Origin: PVC group bacterium
GTDB lineage: Bacteria > Verrucomicrobiota > Kiritimatiellia > CAIKKV01
Direction of reading: 5' to 3'
Assembly (NCBI GenBank): GCA_945898015.1
Contig: CAMDGM010000013.1
Coordinates: 18,532-82,531 of the forward strand
Length of the DNA stretch: 64,000 nucleotides
Positions 62,137 to 64,000 of this stretch are shown here, piece by piece. The notes under the pieces were generated by a model. The model did not search any database and was not told where the DNA came from. It was given only the letters and a program-made list of their open reading frames with translations. The position numbers and the translations under genes are program-made. Each line of letters opens with the position of its first letter. Position 1 is the first letter of the stretch.

Positions 62137-63375
62137 ATGGACTCGTATATTCAGGAAATGTTTGCGGAACGCATTGGCGGCAACCAGTTCGGACAGGGCA
62201 CCGTCCTGTATAAATTTGAAAAGATCAAACGCGCCAAGCGCGAGGCCATGGCCGAGCATCCCGGCGTGGACTTGATCGACATGGGCGTGGGCGAGCCCGA
62301 TTGGATGGCGGACTATCGCATCGTCCGCAAGCTTACCGACGAGGCGAAGAAGTGGGAGAACCGCGATTATGCCGACAACGGGATCGCGGCGTTCAAGACG
62401 GCCGCCGCCGCGTACATGGAAGCCGTGTATGGCGTGGCCGAGCTCGACCCTGAAACGGAAATCGTCCATTCCATTGGATCCAAGCCTGCGCTGGCCATGC
62501 TGCCCCAGGCGTTCATCAATCCCGGTGACGTCACGCTCATGACCGTGCCCGGCTATCCCGTGACCGGCACCATGACCAAGTGGCTGGGCGGCGAGGTGTT
62601 TCCGCTTCCGTTGCGCGAGGAGAACGCGTTCCTGCCCGACTTGAGCAAAATCCCGGCCGATATCCGCCGTCGGGCCAAGCTGCTCTACATCAACTATCCC
62701 AACAACCCCACCGGGGCCGTGGCCACCGCCGACTTTTTCGCCAAGGTCGTGGCGTTCGCCCGGGCCAACCAGATTGTGGTGATCCAGGATTGCGCGTATG
62801 GGGCTTTGACATTTGACGGCCATGCGCCGCTGTCGTTCCTGTCCGTGCCTGGCGCCAAGGATGTCGGCGTGGAAATCCATTCGCTGTCCAAGGCCTTTAA
62901 CATGACCGGGTGGCGTCTCGGATTCCTGGCTGGCAACGACAAGGTGATCAAGGCGTTTGGCGCGGTGAAGGACAATAACGATTCCGGCCAGTTCAAGGCC
63001 ATCCAGCTCGCCGGCGCGTATGCGTTGGCGCACCCGGAGATGACCGAGCAGACGGCGAAAAAATATTCCCGCCGCCACGACCTGCTGGTCAGCGCCCTGA
63101 CCGGCCTCGGGTTCCGGGTCCAGAAGCCCAAAGCGTCGTTTTACCTGTATGTCCAGGCGCCGTCGGGCGTGAAGGGCGGAGCCGTCTTCGAGTCGGCGGA
63201 GGATTTCTCGCAGTGGCTGATCCGCGAGAAGCTCATCTCCACCGTTCCCTGGGATGACGTGGGGCGTTATGTCCGGTTCTCGGTCACGTTCATCGCCGAG
63301 ACCAACGAGGACGAAATCCGTATTATGGAAGAGATCCGCGCCCGTCTTGGCGACGTGGTGTTTGAATGGAAATAA
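62137..63375 (+). CDS. dapL: LL-diaminopimelate aminotransferase
   Basis: PLP enzyme of 412 residues that makes LL-DAP directly from tetrahydrodipicolinate, bypassing DapC/D/E. The PLP lysine is Lys252 in LSKAFNMTGWRLG. The ATG at 62137 is five bases after the dapF stop. The DapL route with DapF is typical of PVC bacteria, chlamydiae, plants and cyanobacteria. Confidence 0.95.
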   Translation: MDSYIQEMFAERIGGNQFGQGTVLYKFEKIKRAKREAMAEHPGVDLIDMGVGEPDWMADYRIVRKLTDEAKKWENRDYADNGIAAFKTAAAAYMEAVYGVAELDPETEIVHSIGSKPALAMLPQAFINPGDVTLMTVPGYPVTGTMTKWLGGEVFPLPLREENAFLPDLSKIPADIRRRAKLLYINYPNNPTGAVATADFFAKVVAFARANQIVVIQDCAYGALTFDGHAPLSFLSVPGAKDVGVEIHSLSKAFNMTGWRLGFLAGNDKVIKAFGAVKDNNDSGQFKAIQLAGAYALAHPEMTEQTAKKYSRRHDLLVSALTGLGFRVQKPKASFYLYVQAPSGVKGGAVFESAEDFSQWLIREKLISTVPWDDVGRYVRFSVTFIAETNEDEIRIMEEIRARLGDVVFEWK

Positions 63376-64000
63376 AGGACGTCCTTTACGCCGAAACGCC
63401 TCAGCGCAAGCTCTACCTGGACCTTCGCGTGCCGGAGAGCGTGCGGCCGCCCCCGTTGATCCTGTATATTCCCATGGGCGGCATGCGGGTTTGTCAGAGG
63501 AATTCCGCGCCGTGGTGGTTCACCGACGCCGGATTCGCCATGGCGTCCATTGAAGCCCGCGTGAGCAGCGAGGCGATTGCCCCGGCGGCGGTGCAGGATT
63601 GCAAGGCGGCGGTGCGCTGGCTGCGTGCTCATGCGGCACGCTATGGGTATGACGGCGACGCCATCGGCGCGTGGGGCCATTCGGCGGGCGGGCTTCTCGC
63701 CTCCCTCCTTGGCGCCTCGGGCGGGGTCCCCGAACTGGAAGGCGAAGGCGGGCATGCGGGGGTGTCGAGCCGGGTGCAGGCGGTTTGCGATGCCTGCGGG
63801 GCGCCCCACGATTTTACCTGGTTTGCGCGGCCGGACATCAAGGCCCGCTTTGCGCCGGTGGCGGAAAACCTCCGGCTCTATCTCGGCGGGTTGGTCGAGG
63901 ATCGCCTGGACTTGGCGCGTTTGGTGAGCCCCCGCACCTATGTGTCGCGGGACTGCCCGCCCATGCTTCTGCTGCATGGCGATGCGGACGCCCTGGTGCC
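63366..64000 (+). CDS. Alpha/beta-hydrolase esterase, partial
   Basis: Hydrolase frame open to the right edge (211 codons seen). The nucleophile elbow is GHSAGG (Ser in WGHSAGGLLA), with MGGMR at the oxyanion-hole position and an acid-residue candidate in HGDADA close to the edge; the catalytic His lies beyond it. The layout fits carboxylesterases of the acetyl-xylan/feruloyl esterase (BD-FAE) type. It overlaps the end of dapL by ten bases. Confidence 0.8.
   Translation, partial: MEIKDVLYAETPQRKLYLDLRVPESVRPPPLILYIPMGGMRVCQRNSAPWWFTDAGFAMASIEARVSSEAIAPAAVQDCKAAVRWLRAHAARYGYDGDAIGAWGHSAGGLLASLLGASGGVPELEGEGGHAGVSSRVQAVCDACGAPHDFTWFARPDIKARFAPVAENLRLYLGGLVEDRLDLARLVSPRTYVSRDCPPMLLLHGDADALV

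Overview
The window is a GC-rich, gene-dense bacterial chromosome segment from a Gram-negative organism: it has outer-membrane beta-barrels ending in phenylalanine, lipoproteins and many signal peptides. Several traits point to the PVC superphylum, most likely the Kiritimatiellota/Lentisphaerota side: LL-diaminopimelate aminotransferase (DapL) with DapF, a type III glutamine synthetase, secreted proteins with beta repeats and a DxDxDG calcium motif, and sugar isomerase/kinase/aldolase and Gfo/Idh/MocA genes. This assignment is inference; there is no rRNA or other marker in the window. I see no tRNA, rRNA, CRISPR array, prophage or integrase. The only mobile element is a REP-associated transposase with its repeats. 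No gene-free stretch exceeds 300 bases.

Layout. 1-7.8 kb: a partial hyaluronan/chitin-synthase-like glycosyltransferase, a small secreted beta-domain protein, then a compact sugar operon (class II aldolase, FucI-like isomerase, FGGY kinase, MFS transporter, GNAT). 7.9-8.6 kb: a RAYT transposase flanked by three copies of a 69-base three-hairpin repeat. 8.6-13.5 kb: an AraC regulator divergent from a UroD/MtaA-like methyltransferase, and a large secreted toroid-type protein. 13.7-17.6 kb: a four-gene envelope cluster with a proline-rich secreted protein, two CsgG-like proteins and a coiled-coil/glycine-zipper protein, which is the best candidate here for an undescribed system. 17.6-24.9 kb: sugar epimerase and oxidoreductase, TM2 protein, AlkD-like protein, a 29-residue membrane peptide, AEC transporter, ABC-F ATPase, FmdB zinc ribbon and 3D-domain lipoprotein. 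25-28.7 kb: two tandem paralogous secreted repeat proteins with matching promoters and terminators.

28.8-37.1 kb: an AlgE-like porin, PaaK-like ligase, thioredoxin, NERD protein, SerRS coupled to a beta-propeller protein, and TilS. 37.2-49.0 kb: a tightly packed ten-gene housekeeping operon (ftsH, folP, cdaA, ybbR-like, TPR, ftsK, rodZ-like, rimO, zinc ribbon, D-aminoacylase). 49.1-50.2 kb: an MraY-like enzyme. 50.3-58.9 kb: a phosphate regulon (phoB, phoR, porin, small winged helix, pstS, pstC, pstA, pstB) with candidate 11-base-spaced Pho boxes. 59.1-64 kb: glutamine synthetase III with a candidate sigma-54 promoter, dapF, dapL and the start of an esterase.

The window therefore joins nutrient responses (phosphate, nitrogen), cell-envelope synthesis (DAP, MraY-like, FtsK, RodZ-like, c-di-AMP) and polysaccharide or deoxysugar use. 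Genes commonly run in translationally coupled (ATGA) strings.
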